Origin: Pseudorhizobium tarimense | GTDB taxonomy: Bacteria > Pseudomonadota > Alphaproteobacteria > Rhizobiales > Rhizobiaceae | Assembly (NCBI RefSeq): GCF_022968135.1 | Contig: NZ_JALJRA010000003.1 | Span: forward strand, 124,001-188,000 | DNA: 64,000 bases | Reading direction: 5' to 3' | In this document: in pieces, positions 36,668-46,100 of the stretch | Layout of the letters: every line of letters begins with the position of its first letter | How positions within the stretch are numbered: the first letter of the stretch is position 1 | The notes under the pieces: model-generated | Databases searched by the model: none | What the model saw: the letters and a program-made list of their open reading frames with translations, nothing else | What the model was told of the DNA's origin: nothing | Translations under genes and position numbers: made by a program

Positions 36668-37882
36668 GTGACAACAGCCAATGTGACCGAGCCGCCGCCG
36701 CGGCGATTCCAATTGCGTTGCGCGCTCGCTTATGCAGCGCCGATCGGCGTCAATGGCATCATGCTGCCCTATTTCCCGGTGTGGTTGAACTCGCTTCATT
36801 TCAGCGAGTTCGAGATCGGGATCATTCTCGCCATTCCGATGATCGTGCGCATCATCGCCGCGCCCGTTGTCGGCGCGATCGCCGACCGTCTGCAGGAGCG
36901 CACACGGGTGCTGTTCTGGTCCGGCGGTCTCTCGCTTCTCACAGCAATCGCGCTCTACTTCGCCACAGATTTCTGGCCGGTGCTGCTGATCTATTGCCTG
37001 CAGGCGGCCGTCTTCGCCGCCTATGTGCCGGTCGTCGATTCGATCGCGGTCAGTGGCGTGAGACGTTGGGGCTTCCAGTATGGCTCGCTAAGAGTATGGG
37101 GTTCCGTCGGCTTCGTCGCAATGAGCCTGCTGATGGGGGAGTTAATCGGTCTCTGGGGCGGCGGCGTGCTTCCGACGGTTGCCAGCATTGCCTTTGCCAC
37201 TACGCTTCTGGCGGCCTATGTGGCGCCGCGCCTTGGCCCGGCTCGCCGCAACACGTCCTTGAGCGGTGTCGGGCGCTTCAAGGGCCTAGGTGCATGGGGC
37301 AGGGTCGACCTTCATCTGATTATGATCGGCGCCTCGATCGCCCAGGCAAGCCACGCCATGTTCTATGCTTTTGGCGCCATTCACTGGCAGGAACAAGGGT
37401 TTGGTGGCACCCAGATCGGCATCCTATGGAGCACGGCCGTCATTGCCGAGATCCTGGTCTTCTTCGCCTCCGGCGTCATCGCGCGGCGGCTGACACCCTG
37501 GACGCAGATGCGGATCGGCTGCGCGGCCGGCGTGCTGCGCTGGGTGCTCTTCCCCATGCCCTTCGGCTTCTGGGGCTACTTCCTGCTGCAATCCATGCAC
37601 GCCTTCACCTTCACGTTCCTCCACATCGGCGTACAGCTCAAGCTGGTCGAGATGGTGCAGGAGGATCAGGAATCGTCGATGCAGGGCGCCTATTTCTTCT
37701 ACAACGGCGCTTTTCTCGCGCTTGCGACGTTCGTTTCCGGCATCCTCTACCGCCATTACGGGGCGGCAAGTTTCCCGGCGATGGCGCTTGCAGCGGTTGC
37801 GGGTCTGCTCACCATCGCGCTTGCGGCGCGGCTTCAGCCCCAGAGAGCCGGCGCAGGCGGGAACACGGTCGATCCCTCGTAG
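36668..37882 (+). CDS. HcaT-like MFS transporter
   Basis: This 404-residue protein has about twelve membrane helices. AYAAPIGVNGIMLPYFPVWL and IAAPVVGAIADRLQERTRVL resemble the PPP/HcaT branch of the major facilitator family (MFS_1_like), whose members include the 3-phenylpropionate transporter. The true substrate is unknown. The start is GTG; no ATG fits. The last 49 bases overlap the convergent epimerase gene, which is tail-to-tail. Confidence 0.85.
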   Translation: MTTANVTEPPPRRFQLRCALAYAAPIGVNGIMLPYFPVWLNSLHFSEFEIGIILAIPMIVRIIAAPVVGAIADRLQERTRVLFWSGGLSLLTAIALYFATDFWPVLLIYCLQAAVFAAYVPVVDSIAVSGVRRWGFQYGSLRVWGSVGFVAMSLLMGELIGLWGGGVLPTVASIAFATTLLAAYVAPRLGPARRNTSLSGVGRFKGLGAWGRVDLHLIMIGASIAQASHAMFYAFGAIHWQEQGFGGTQIGILWSTAVIAEILVFFASGVIARRLTPWTQMRIGCAAGVLRWVLFPMPFGFWGYFLLQSMHAFTFTFLHIGVQLKLVEMVQEDQESSMQGAYFFYNGAFLALATFVSGILYRHYGAASFPAMALAAVAGLLTIALAARLQPQRAGAGGNTVDPS

Positions 37883-38814
37883 CGCAGGCCCGGCTGTCGG
37901 TCGCGGGCCAGCAGCAGCGGCCCATCGAGGTCGGCGTATTCGGCATCCTGCGCCAGCAGGACTGCTGGCGCTATGGCCAGAGAGGTGCCGACCATGCAGC
38001 CGACCATGATGTCGAAGTCGAGCCGCTTCGCCTCCGCCTTCATGCGCAGCGCCTCTGTGAGGCCGCCCGTCTTATCGAGCTTGATGTTGACGGCATCGTA
38101 ACGGTCGCGCAGCGCTTCCAGATCGTCTGTCGCATGCACGCTTTCGTCGGCGCACACCGGCACCAGGCGTTCGATCTGCGCGAGCTTGGCGTCCTGGCCG
38201 GCGGGGAGCGGCTGTTCGATCAGCGAAATCTGCAGCTGACGCGCGAGCCGAAGATGGTGCTCTATGTTGTCGTCGGTCCAGCCCTCGTTGGCATCAACGA
38301 TGATGCGGGTGGTCGGGGCTGCCTGGCGCACCGCTCGCATCCGCGACTCATCGTCTTCCGTACCGAGCTTGACCTTGAGGAGCGGGCGCTTAGCGTTCTT
38401 TGCCGCTTCGGCCGCCATCGAGGCGGCATCGCCGAGTGAAAGGGTGAAGGCGGTAGTAATCGGGCGCGGCGAGAGGTTGAGGGCATCCGCGACCGTCACT
38501 TTACCCTGCTTCGCTTCGAGATCCCAAAGAGCACAGTCGACGGCGTTGCGGGCAGCACCTGGCTTCAGCAGCCGCAGGAGCTCGGCGCGCCCAGCGCCTT
38601 CTGTCACCGCTGCCGAAATGGAGCGAATTTCGGCCACGACGGCCTCGATCGACTCGCCATAGCGCCGATAGGGGACGCATTCGCCGCGGCCTGAGATCTC
38701 ACCCAACGAAATCGTGCAGGTCACCACCTCGGCCTCTGTCTTCGACCCGCGCGAGATGGTGAACATGCCTGTGATCGGGAAAGTCTCTATTGTGGCTTCG
38801 AGGTTACGTCGCAT
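37834..38814 (-). CDS. Enolase-superfamily dipeptide epimerase (L-Ala-D/L-Glu or N-acetylglutamate type)
   Basis: This is a 326-residue enzyme of the enolase superfamily. LLKVKLG holds the KxK base (near residue 155), VDANEGW the first metal-ligand Asp, LIEQPLP the second, and CADESVHA the third; KLDKTGGLTEAL carries the second base. The layout fits L-Ala-D/L-Glu epimerases, which recycle murein peptides, and related N-acetyl-glutamate racemases (DgcA). The two cannot be told apart here. The start at 38814 is the first family-like Met but has a weak ribosome site. The 3' end overlaps the MFS gene by 49 bases. Confidence 0.85.
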   Translation of the reverse strand: MRRNLEATIETFPITGMFTISRGSKTEAEVVTCTISLGEISGRGECVPYRRYGESIEAVVAEIRSISAAVTEGAGRAELLRLLKPGAARNAVDCALWDLEAKQGKVTVADALNLSPRPITTAFTLSLGDAASMAAEAAKNAKRPLLKVKLGTEDDESRMRAVRQAAPTTRIIVDANEGWTDDNIEHHLRLARQLQISLIEQPLPAGQDAKLAQIERLVPVCADESVHATDDLEALRDRYDAVNIKLDKTGGLTEALRMKAEAKRLDFDIMVGCMVGTSLAIAPAVLLAQDAEYADLDGPLLLARDRQPGLRYEGSTVFPPAPALWG

Positions 38815-38924
38815 GCTTTTGAACGCCCTGTCGTGGTATTTCTTCGGCAGCTGTTTATATTGCCGCTTGCCGTATTGCATCAATGTTCACGGCAACGCCC
38901 GCCACCGAACCATGAAAGATACCA

Positions 38925-40085
38925 GTGCCGTCACCGAACACTGAAACCCAGGCCGCCGCAATGGCGTCACAACAGCTGCCTGGGGGCGATGGCGAGCGCC
39001 TGATCGCGCGGGGTGACTGGCGTAACCACAGCGTTGGAAAGGTCTTGCCGACGCTCGTGGAGCTGGAAGGGGCAGCCGGGAAGGGGCGCGTCGAAATCGA
39101 CGTATCGGCCGTTCAGGCCATCGACACGGCAGGAGGCTGGTTGATCCGAAAGCTGATCACCGCCAAGCAGGCCCAGGGCCGGGAGGTGGCGCTGGTCGGC
39201 GCAGCCGCTAACATAGACGAACTGATCGCCGTTCTGCCGGAGAAGGCGCCGGCGCCACCCGCGTCTTCAGGTCCAGGGGCCTCGCTTTTCGAACGCGCCT
39301 TTGCGCCGCTCGGCCGGATGGTGAGCGAAACGGCCGGCGATATGGTGGCGGCGATGCACATTCTCGGTTCCGCCGTTCGCGGAGCGCAGATGAAGCTCGG
39401 TCGCGGCGGTGGTGTTTCGCCCGCATCCGTGGTCAACCAGATCGACCACATGGGCGTTCGGGCCGTTCCCATCGTTGCACTGATGTCGTTCCTCATCGGC
39501 GCCATCATTGCCCAGCAGGGCGCGTTCCAGTTGCGCTACTTCGGCGCCGAGATCTTCGTCGTGGACCTTGTGGGCATCCTGCAGCTTCGAGAAGTGGGGG
39601 TGCTTTTGACCGCGATCATGATTGCGGGACGGTCGGGCAGTGCCATCACTGCCGAGATCGGCTCCATGAAGATGCGCGAAGAGATTGATGCGTTGACGGT
39701 GATCGGCCTCAACCCTGTTGGCGTGCTGATCTTTCCGCGGCTGGTGGCACTGACGATCATCCTGCCGCTCTTGACGATCATTTCCAACTTTGCCGCTCTC
39801 TACGGCGCGGCCGTGGTCACCTTGACTTATTCCGGCATCACGTTCGACACGTTTCTCTCGCGGCTTCATGAAGCCATCGACCATACTTCCGTCGCATCCG
39901 GCATGATAAAGGCGCCGTTCATGGCGCTCGCCATTGGCATTGTTGCTGCCGTGGAGGGCATGAAGGTGGGCGGCAGCGCCGAATCGCTCGGCCAACATGT
40001 GACCGCCTCCGTGGTGAAGTCGATCTTCGCGGTTATCGTGATGGATGCCTTCTTCGCGATCTTCTATTCGGCCATCGATTTCTAG
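38925..40085 (+). CDS. mlaE: Mla-type ABC permease MlaE with N-terminal STAS domain
   Basis: This 386-residue protein has an N-terminal STAS-like domain (about 20-105, with VEIDVSAVQAIDTAGGWLIR). The MlaE/YrbE permease follows: QIDHMGVRAVPIVALMSFLI, GREVG-like LQLREVGVLLTAIMIAGRSG and GSAITAEIGSMKMREEIDAL, and five to six membrane helices. With MlaF and MlaD it moves phospholipids between the membranes. GTG at 38925 is used; ATG at 38961 has no ribosome site and would still keep the STAS domain. The STAS domain replaces the separate MlaB of E. coli. Confidence 0.92.
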   Translation: MPSPNTETQAAAMASQQLPGGDGERLIARGDWRNHSVGKVLPTLVELEGAAGKGRVEIDVSAVQAIDTAGGWLIRKLITAKQAQGREVALVGAAANIDELIAVLPEKAPAPPASSGPGASLFERAFAPLGRMVSETAGDMVAAMHILGSAVRGAQMKLGRGGGVSPASVVNQIDHMGVRAVPIVALMSFLIGAIIAQQGAFQLRYFGAEIFVVDLVGILQLREVGVLLTAIMIAGRSGSAITAEIGSMKMREEIDALTVIGLNPVGVLIFPRLVALTIILPLLTIISNFAALYGAAVVTLTYSGITFDTFLSRLHEAIDHTSVASGMIKAPFMALAIGIVAAVEGMKVGGSAESLGQHVTASVVKSIFAVIVMDAFFAIFYSAIDF

Positions 40086-40095
40086 GAGCGGCGGA

Positions 40096-40926
40096 TTGCA
40101 AGAGTCGGCGAACAAAACTCCGCAACGAGAGAAGAGGCAGGTGGTGCTGTCGGTGCGCGACGTGACCGTCGGCTTCGGCTCCAACATCGTCCTCGACAAC
40201 CTCAACCTTGATATCTACCGCGGTGAGATCCTGGGATTCGTCGGCGCCTCGGGAACGGGAAAGTCAGTCCTGATGCGGACGGTGCTGCGGCTTCTTCCTC
40301 GGCGGTCCGGAAAGATCGAGATCCTCGGGACCGACTACGACTCGGCCGACGATGCGCAGCGGATGGAGCTCGATACGCGGCTTGGCGTGCTCTTCCAGCA
40401 CGGTGCGCTGTTTTCCTCGCTCACCGTGAAGGAGAACATCCAGCTGCCGATGCGCGAATATCTCGACCTGCCGCAGTCGCTGATGGACGAGCTCGCGTAT
40501 CTGAAGATCGAGATGGTCGGCTTGGCACCCGATGCGGCCGACAAATATCCGTCGGAGCTCTCCGGCGGCATGATCAAGCGTGCGGCGCTGGCACGAGCGC
40601 TGGCACTCGATCCGGATCTCGTCTTCCTCGACGAACCGACCTCCGGTCTCGACCCGATCGGAGCTGCGGAGTTCGACATGCTGATCGCCAGGCTGCGCGA
40701 CACGCTGGGGCTCACCGTCTACATGGTAACCCACGATCTCGATAGCCTTTTTTCCGTTTGCGACCGTATTGCCGTGCTGGGTCAGAAGCGGGTATTGGTC
40801 GAAGGTACGCTGGACGATATGTTCGCCTTCGACGACCCGTGGGTTCAAGCCTACTTCCGCGGCAAGCGGGCCCGTTCCGTGGTGACCACGGAAGAGGACG
40901 CTGCACAACTGCAGAAAAGTGACTGA
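40096..40926 (+). CDS. mlaF: Mla-type ABC transporter ATPase MlaF
   Basis: This is a 276-residue ATPase. Walker A is GASGTGKS (near residue 50), the Q-loop is LGVLFQHGALFSSLTV, the signature is LSGGMIKRAALARALAL, Walker B is LVFLDEPTSGLDP, and the switch His is MVTHDLDSL. It drives lipid transport through MlaE. I chose TTG at 40096 because AGGAG lies seven bases upstream; a longer ATG frame starts inside mlaE with no ribosome site. It starts 10 bases after mlaE and overlaps the region just before mlaD. Confidence 0.93.
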   Translation: MQESANKTPQREKRQVVLSVRDVTVGFGSNIVLDNLNLDIYRGEILGFVGASGTGKSVLMRTVLRLLPRRSGKIEILGTDYDSADDAQRMELDTRLGVLFQHGALFSSLTVKENIQLPMREYLDLPQSLMDELAYLKIEMVGLAPDAADKYPSELSGGMIKRAALARALALDPDLVFLDEPTSGLDPIGAAEFDMLIARLRDTLGLTVYMVTHDLDSLFSVCDRIAVLGQKRVLVEGTLDDMFAFDDPWVQAYFRGKRARSVVTTEEDAAQLQKSD

Positions 40927-40930
40927 GGCC

Positions 40931-42301
40931 ATGGAAACCAAAGCCAATTACGCGATCGTCGGGTTCTTCACTCTGCTGGTGATCGCAGCCGCATTCGGTT
41001 TCGTCTACTGGATGGCGCAGTCCGGCAGAGGCGGGCCAACGGCGGAGCTTGCCATCCGCATTCCGGGCTCGGCCAACGGGCTTTCGGTCGGCTCGCCGGT
41101 GCGCTTCAACGGCATCCCCGTCGGGTCAGTGCGCAGTCTGTCAATCGACCCGGAAGATCCGCAATACTCGATTGCCTTTACCGAAGTGCGCGCCGATGCC
41201 CCGGTCTATCCTTCGACGAAGGCGGTTCTCGAGGTGCAGGGCCTGACTGGCGCGGCCTATATCGAGCTTTCCGGCGGCAACAAAGGCGAAGAGAACATCC
41301 TCCAGAAGGCGATCGAGCAAGAGCGGCCGGCGGTGCTGATCGCCGACCAGTCGAGCGTGACGAACCTTCTGGCGACGGCCGACAAGATCCTCGACCGCGC
41401 CAATCAGGCCATTGGCGACCTTCAGGGGTTTGTGGCCGACGCGCGTGGACCGTTGACCCAGACAATTCGCAACGCAGAGACGTTTACTGGCGCGCTTGCC
41501 AGCAATTCCGGCGCGATTGACCAGTTCCTGGAGAGCATGTCGACGCTCGCCGTCACCTTCAACAGCGTTTCGGAGCGGCTGGATTCGACGCTTGCCGCTG
41601 CCGACCAGCTTGTCAGAGCCATCGACGCAGACAAGGTCAACGCTGTGGTCTCCAACGCCGAGCGGGTGACGCGCAACGTCGCCGACGCCTCCGACAACCT
41701 CGACGAGATCGCCCAGAACATCCGCCAGGCGGCCTCGGGCTTCGAACAAGTTACGACGGATGCCCAGTCGGTGATCCGTCGCGCGGATACTCTCATGGCG
41801 GCGATCAGCCCAGACAATATCGGCACGGCCGTCAACAACATCACTGCGGCAAGCGAAGATGCCCGCAGCGCGCTTTCCTCGGCGCGTGAGGTGGTGGACA
41901 ATGTTGCGGATCGGCGCGAAGACATCAATCGGGCGATCGGCGATTTTACGGACCTCGCACAGAAGCTCAACAACGCCTCCAACCGCGTCGACGGCATCCT
42001 GGCGAAGGTGGACACGATGCTGTCGGGGGGCGACTCGGAGTCTCTTTTCGCCGAAGCGCGGCGGACGCTGGAATCTTTCAGGACCGTCGCAGACAACATC
42101 AATGCGCGGGTGGGACCGATTGCTGACAGCCTCCAGCGCTTTTCCGCCACTGGGCTCAGGGACATCCAGTCACTGGTCGAGGACACGCGCCGCACGGTCA
42201 ACAGCCTCGACAACACGATCAACAACTTTGACGAGAACCCGCAGCGGCTGATCTTTGGCGGCGAGACGGTGAAACAATATGATGGCAGAACGCGGCGATA
42301 G
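40931..42301 (+). CDS. mlaD: MlaD-family MCE protein with long helical C-terminus
   Basis: This 456-residue protein has one membrane helix at the N-terminus (YAIVGFFTLLVIAAAFGFVY), then the MCE domain (about 40-120; IRIPGSANGLSVGSPVRFNG, AVLEVQGLTGAAYIELSGG). The rest (about 150-440) is a long helical, apolipoprotein-like region full of Asp, Asn and Ala. E. coli MlaD is about 183 residues, so the tail is a large addition that may form a channel or shield for lipids. ATG at 40931 gives the usual METKANYAIVG start; a GTG at 40919 is less likely. Confidence 0.92.
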   Translation: METKANYAIVGFFTLLVIAAAFGFVYWMAQSGRGGPTAELAIRIPGSANGLSVGSPVRFNGIPVGSVRSLSIDPEDPQYSIAFTEVRADAPVYPSTKAVLEVQGLTGAAYIELSGGNKGEENILQKAIEQERPAVLIADQSSVTNLLATADKILDRANQAIGDLQGFVADARGPLTQTIRNAETFTGALASNSGAIDQFLESMSTLAVTFNSVSERLDSTLAAADQLVRAIDADKVNAVVSNAERVTRNVADASDNLDEIAQNIRQAASGFEQVTTDAQSVIRRADTLMAAISPDNIGTAVNNITAASEDARSALSSAREVVDNVADRREDINRAIGDFTDLAQKLNNASNRVDGILAKVDTMLSGGDSESLFAEARRTLESFRTVADNINARVGPIADSLQRFSATGLRDIQSLVEDTRRTVNSLDNTINNFDENPQRLIFGGETVKQYDGRTRR

Positions 42302-42312
42302 GCGGATTGATA

Positions 42313-42927
42313 ATGACCGATTGGACCTTCTCGAACTTGCCCCTGGGTCGCGCCGCCAGCGTCATAACGCTGCCGCTGGTTGCGATCCTTGCCGTCGGCT
42401 GCGGCACGAAGGCAAACAACGACACCTTTGATCTCTCCATCACGCCGGCGAGCACGGGTCCGGCGGCGCGTAGCCGACAGATCCTCGTTCCTGAGCCGAC
42501 GGCGCTGAAGGCGATCGACAGCAACCAAGTTGTGGTGCGGGTGTCGCCGTCGGAGATACAGTATCTGGCGAATTCGCAGTGGAGCGACACCGTGCCGCGC
42601 ATGGTGCAGTCGAAGCTGGTCGCGGCCTTCGAAAACAGCGGTCGCCTCGGCGGCGTCGGAAAGCCGGGGCAGGGGCTGGCGATCGACTACCAGGTGGTCG
42701 CCGAGATCCGCACATTTGAAGTCAACACCGTCGGTGCCGATGCTGCCAATGTCGAGATCTTCGTGAAGATCCTCAACGACCGCGATGGCACTGTCCGGGC
42801 GCAGCGGGCATTCCAGACGAGCGTGCCTGTCTCGGGCTCGGAGAACCGCGACTTCATTCAGGCGCTCAACGCGGCTTTCGCGGCGGCGGGCGCAGAGATT
42901 GTGGAGTGGTCGCTGCAGGTGATGTAG
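42313..42927 (+). CDS. ABC transport auxiliary lipoprotein
   Basis: This 204-residue lipoprotein has a signal peptide ending in LPLVAILAVGC, with the lipobox Cys near residue 31. The mature part (SRQILVPEPTALKAIDSNQV, WSDTVPRMVQSKLVAAFENS, FIQALNAAFAAAGAEIVEW) matches the ABC_trans_aux (PqiC-like) family. It is the last gene of the Mla operon and probably sits in the outer membrane as the partner of the MCE protein. The inner ATG at 42313 was preferred to the TTG at 42307. Confidence 0.88.
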   Translation: MTDWTFSNLPLGRAASVITLPLVAILAVGCGTKANNDTFDLSITPASTGPAARSRQILVPEPTALKAIDSNQVVVRVSPSEIQYLANSQWSDTVPRMVQSKLVAAFENSGRLGGVGKPGQGLAIDYQVVAEIRTFEVNTVGADAANVEIFVKILNDRDGTVRAQRAFQTSVPVSGSENRDFIQALNAAFAAAGAEIVEWSLQVM

Positions 42928-42956
42928 CGCTCCCCGCTTCATCCTTCATCCAAAGA

Positions 42957-42981
42957 GATGGCCGCCTCTTGGGCGGCCATC
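42957..42981 (+). repeat. Hairpin repeat, copy 1
   Basis: GATGGCCGCC (42957-42966) pairs with GGCGGCCATC (42972-42981) around TCTTG. It lies 29 bases after the lipoprotein stop. It shares 24 identical bases with a second copy at 43111. No T run follows, so it is a weak terminator at best. The bases between the copies show no gene. Confidence 0.75.
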
Positions 42982-43110
42982 AGACTGCTGACAAAGTCCT
43001 CTTTGCCTTTGCTGGCGCTACTTCGACTCCGATCCGTTCTCTTTTCGATTCAGAGACGTTCCGTGAATCTTGGTCCTTGAGAAGGTGGGGTGGGGGTTTG
43101 TCATCAAGCT

Positions 43111-43141
43111 GATGGCCGCCTCTTGGGCGGCCATTTCTTTT
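43111..43141 (+). terminator. Hairpin repeat, copy 2, with T-rich tail
   Basis: ATGGCCGCC (43112-43120) pairs with GGCGGCCAT (43126-43134) around TCTTG and is followed by TTCTTTTTA. It is a good terminator for the Mla operon. It repeats copy 1, 154 bases earlier. Confidence 0.8.
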
Positions 43142-43170
43142 TATGGCTATGAACGCTCAGCGCCGGGAGG

Positions 43171-46100
43171 CTAGCCGTTGAAGCGACCGGCGGCATGGGC
43201 GAGCATGGTATAGACCTTGCCCGTGTCCGAGGTGAGGTAGCTCTGGGTGACGGTCTTGTCGCGATCGGTGCGGGCGACATCGTTCAGCAGCTTTTCGAAA
43301 TCGGCAATATAGCGGTCGACGGCGGTCCGGAATTCCGGCTCGCGCTCGTACTTGCGCTTGATTTCGTCGAAGGTTTGCTGCCCCTTCAGCGTATAGAGCC
43401 TGCGGGTGAAGACGTCACGTTCGCCGCGCTGGTAACGCCGCCAGAGATCGACCGATGCATCATGATCGATGGCGCGGGCGATATCCACCGAGAGTGAGTT
43501 CAGCGATTCGACCATGTGACGCGGGTTGCGGTTGTCGCCGTTGCCGCGCGCGGCCGGCTGCTCAGGTTGACGCGGTGCCTGGCGATTATCTGCTGCCGGC
43601 TCGCGGGAGGCGCCGCGCAGAAGGTCGCTGATCCAGCCCCCCTCACCGGGCCGCGGTGCGGGTTCTGCCGGCCGCTGCTGCTGAGCGGGCTGTGCCGCAG
43701 GCTGGACGTTCAGCGAGCCGCGCAGGCCGGAGGACAGGATGTCCGAACGAGGTGCGGCGGCAGGCGGTTGCGGCAGGGCGGTTGCCTGCTGCGGCCGCGG
43801 TGCCGTGGCGGGTGCCGGGGCGCGCGGCTGAGCGGGCTGCGAGACCTCCAGTTGCTGGGAGGAACGGCTGACCAGCTGCGAGAGATCCTGCAGCGCCTTG
43901 ATCTGCTCGGCGACCGCACGACGCATCGCAGCGGCGCTCTCTTTCGCCTCTTCGGGAAGGTCGAAGGCGCCACGCTTCAATTCCGAGCGGGTACTGTCGA
44001 GTTCTTCGCGGATTTCGTTTGCGGAGCGGCGGATCTCGTCGGTGGCGCCCGCAAAGCGGCTGACTGCTTCCTCCACCGACTGGCGCAGCGCTTCACGCAG
44101 ATGCGCCGCGGCGTTGTCGGAACGCTGGCCGGCCTCGTTCAACATCCGTTCGACGTCGCCGAGCGATCCGTCGACGCTGCCACGAATGCGCTCGGCCAGT
44201 CCCTTGGCGCGGTTTTCCGCATCCGACATCGTCTCGTCAATCGTGCGATTTGCCTCCTGGCCTGCGCCAAGAAGGGCTTCGCGCACGGAGCGTGCCGCGA
44301 GATCAGCGCGCTGCTGGGTCTCGCCCAGCGTGCGCCCGACATCGGCGAAGGCGCCATGGAGGCTCTCGCGCAGGTGGGTTGCGACCTCCGAGGAGCGCTC
44401 GCCGGCACGGCTGAAGGCGCTTTCCACCAGCGTCGTCAGATTGCGCATGGTCGCTTCGATCTGCTCAGATTGCTTGACGAGGCCGAGGGACAGATCCCGC
44501 AACGCCGTCTGACGCTCGCCCAGTGTGTTGGCGAGGTTCGACTGGGCGGCACCGAGAAGTTCGGACGCCTGAGCAAGCACCTTGGAGTGCTCATCGAACC
44601 GGCCAACGATGCCGCCGACCTGGCCGAGCGTCTGGCCAGAAATGTTGGCGAGACGGTCGATGTTGCTTTCCAGCAGACGGCTGGAACCGGAGACCATGTC
44701 CACCGCCTGGTTGGCCGATTCCTGGAAGCGGTTGGCGGTGGCATCGAGACGCTCGTCGACGCCAGCCAGACGGGTGGCCGCCTCGTCGGTCGCCGTAATG
44801 ATGTTGTGGGCGGCCCGCTGAACCATGTCTGCGATGCCGGTGTTGCTTTCCGCTAGACGATCGATCAGTGCGTTGACGTTGCCTGTCAGACCACGTTCGA
44901 CGGCAAGGATTGCGCCGGTCGTGCTTTCTGCGCGCTGTGTGAGCGCAGTCAGTGCTTCGTCCGTTCGGGAAGCGATTGCGTCCACCAGAGCGGTATTCTC
45001 ATTTCGGATGCGACTGGTGCTTTCGCTCGCGATCGCCGCAATTCGATCCGTGGTCTCCTGTGCGGCGCTGGCGATCTGATCGGCGGCAGTGCGGCTGGCT
45101 ACCGCATATTGATCGACCACAGGCTTTGCCTGTTCCTCGATGAGGCGCGACAGCTCGGTGGTCCGGCTGGCTAGCATCGAGTTCAGGTCACGGGCGCGGC
45201 TGTCGAGAGCAGCGCGGATCGCGTCACCGCGGGCAGCAAGCGCCTTGTCGACGGCATCCATGGCTGCCTGCAGTTCACCGGCCGTCTCAGAGAGTGTGCC
45301 CCGGAGAGAACCGCCGCGCGCTTCGAGCGCCTGTTCCGCTTCGCCCAGGGCCTCGGAAATGGCCGTGACCTGGCGCTTCACCAGGGAGTCGGCTTCTGCA
45401 ACCTTGTTCACGATTGCATTGCCGGCTTCCGAGAAGGCCTGTGCCACGGTGGCTGCTTGACCCGCGAGGCGGCTCTGGGTTTCAGAAATGCGCGCGATGA
45501 TCTCGTTCGACCGCTCCTCGATGGAGCGGGTGAACTCGGCATTGCGGTTGGTCAGCTCGTCCGTGAACTCTGCGCCGGCGCGGGTGAGCACTTCGGCGGA
45601 GCGGATTGCTTCGCTGTCCATGCCTTCGGCAGCGTTGCTGACGGCTTCGCGCAGCGTCGCCGCCAGACCTGCCGCCTTGCCCTCGATCGTCTTGGTGACA
45701 TTGTCGAGGCCGATGGTGAGCGCACGGTCCATCGTTGACAGCCGCTCGTCCAGACGGGACGCGCCGGTTTCCAACGTGCCGGCGATTCGCTGGTGCGCCT
45801 CGCCAATGTTGCGTCCTGCGCCGTCGACTAGCTCGGCCACGTTGCCGACGGTGCTCTCAATGCGACCGGAGAAATCGTCCGCTGACCGGGTGATTTCCTG
45901 TGCAGCGGTATTGAGTCTCGTTGCGATTTCGCCCGCGGTGAAGTTGAGGCGTCGCTCCATGTCGGAGCCGGCGCCGTCGATGGCTGCTCGGAACTCGTCC
46001 TGCTGCAGTTCGAGCGACATCTCGAGGAGGCCGGCACTGGTTGCGATCGTCGTTCCGATCGAGGTGGCCTGATCGGACATGAGTTCGGTGATCTGCTCAT

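Noticed and set aside
36628..38439. A 603-residue plus-strand frame across the MFS and epimerase genes
   Set aside because: It is out of frame with two well-supported genes and contains no known domain.
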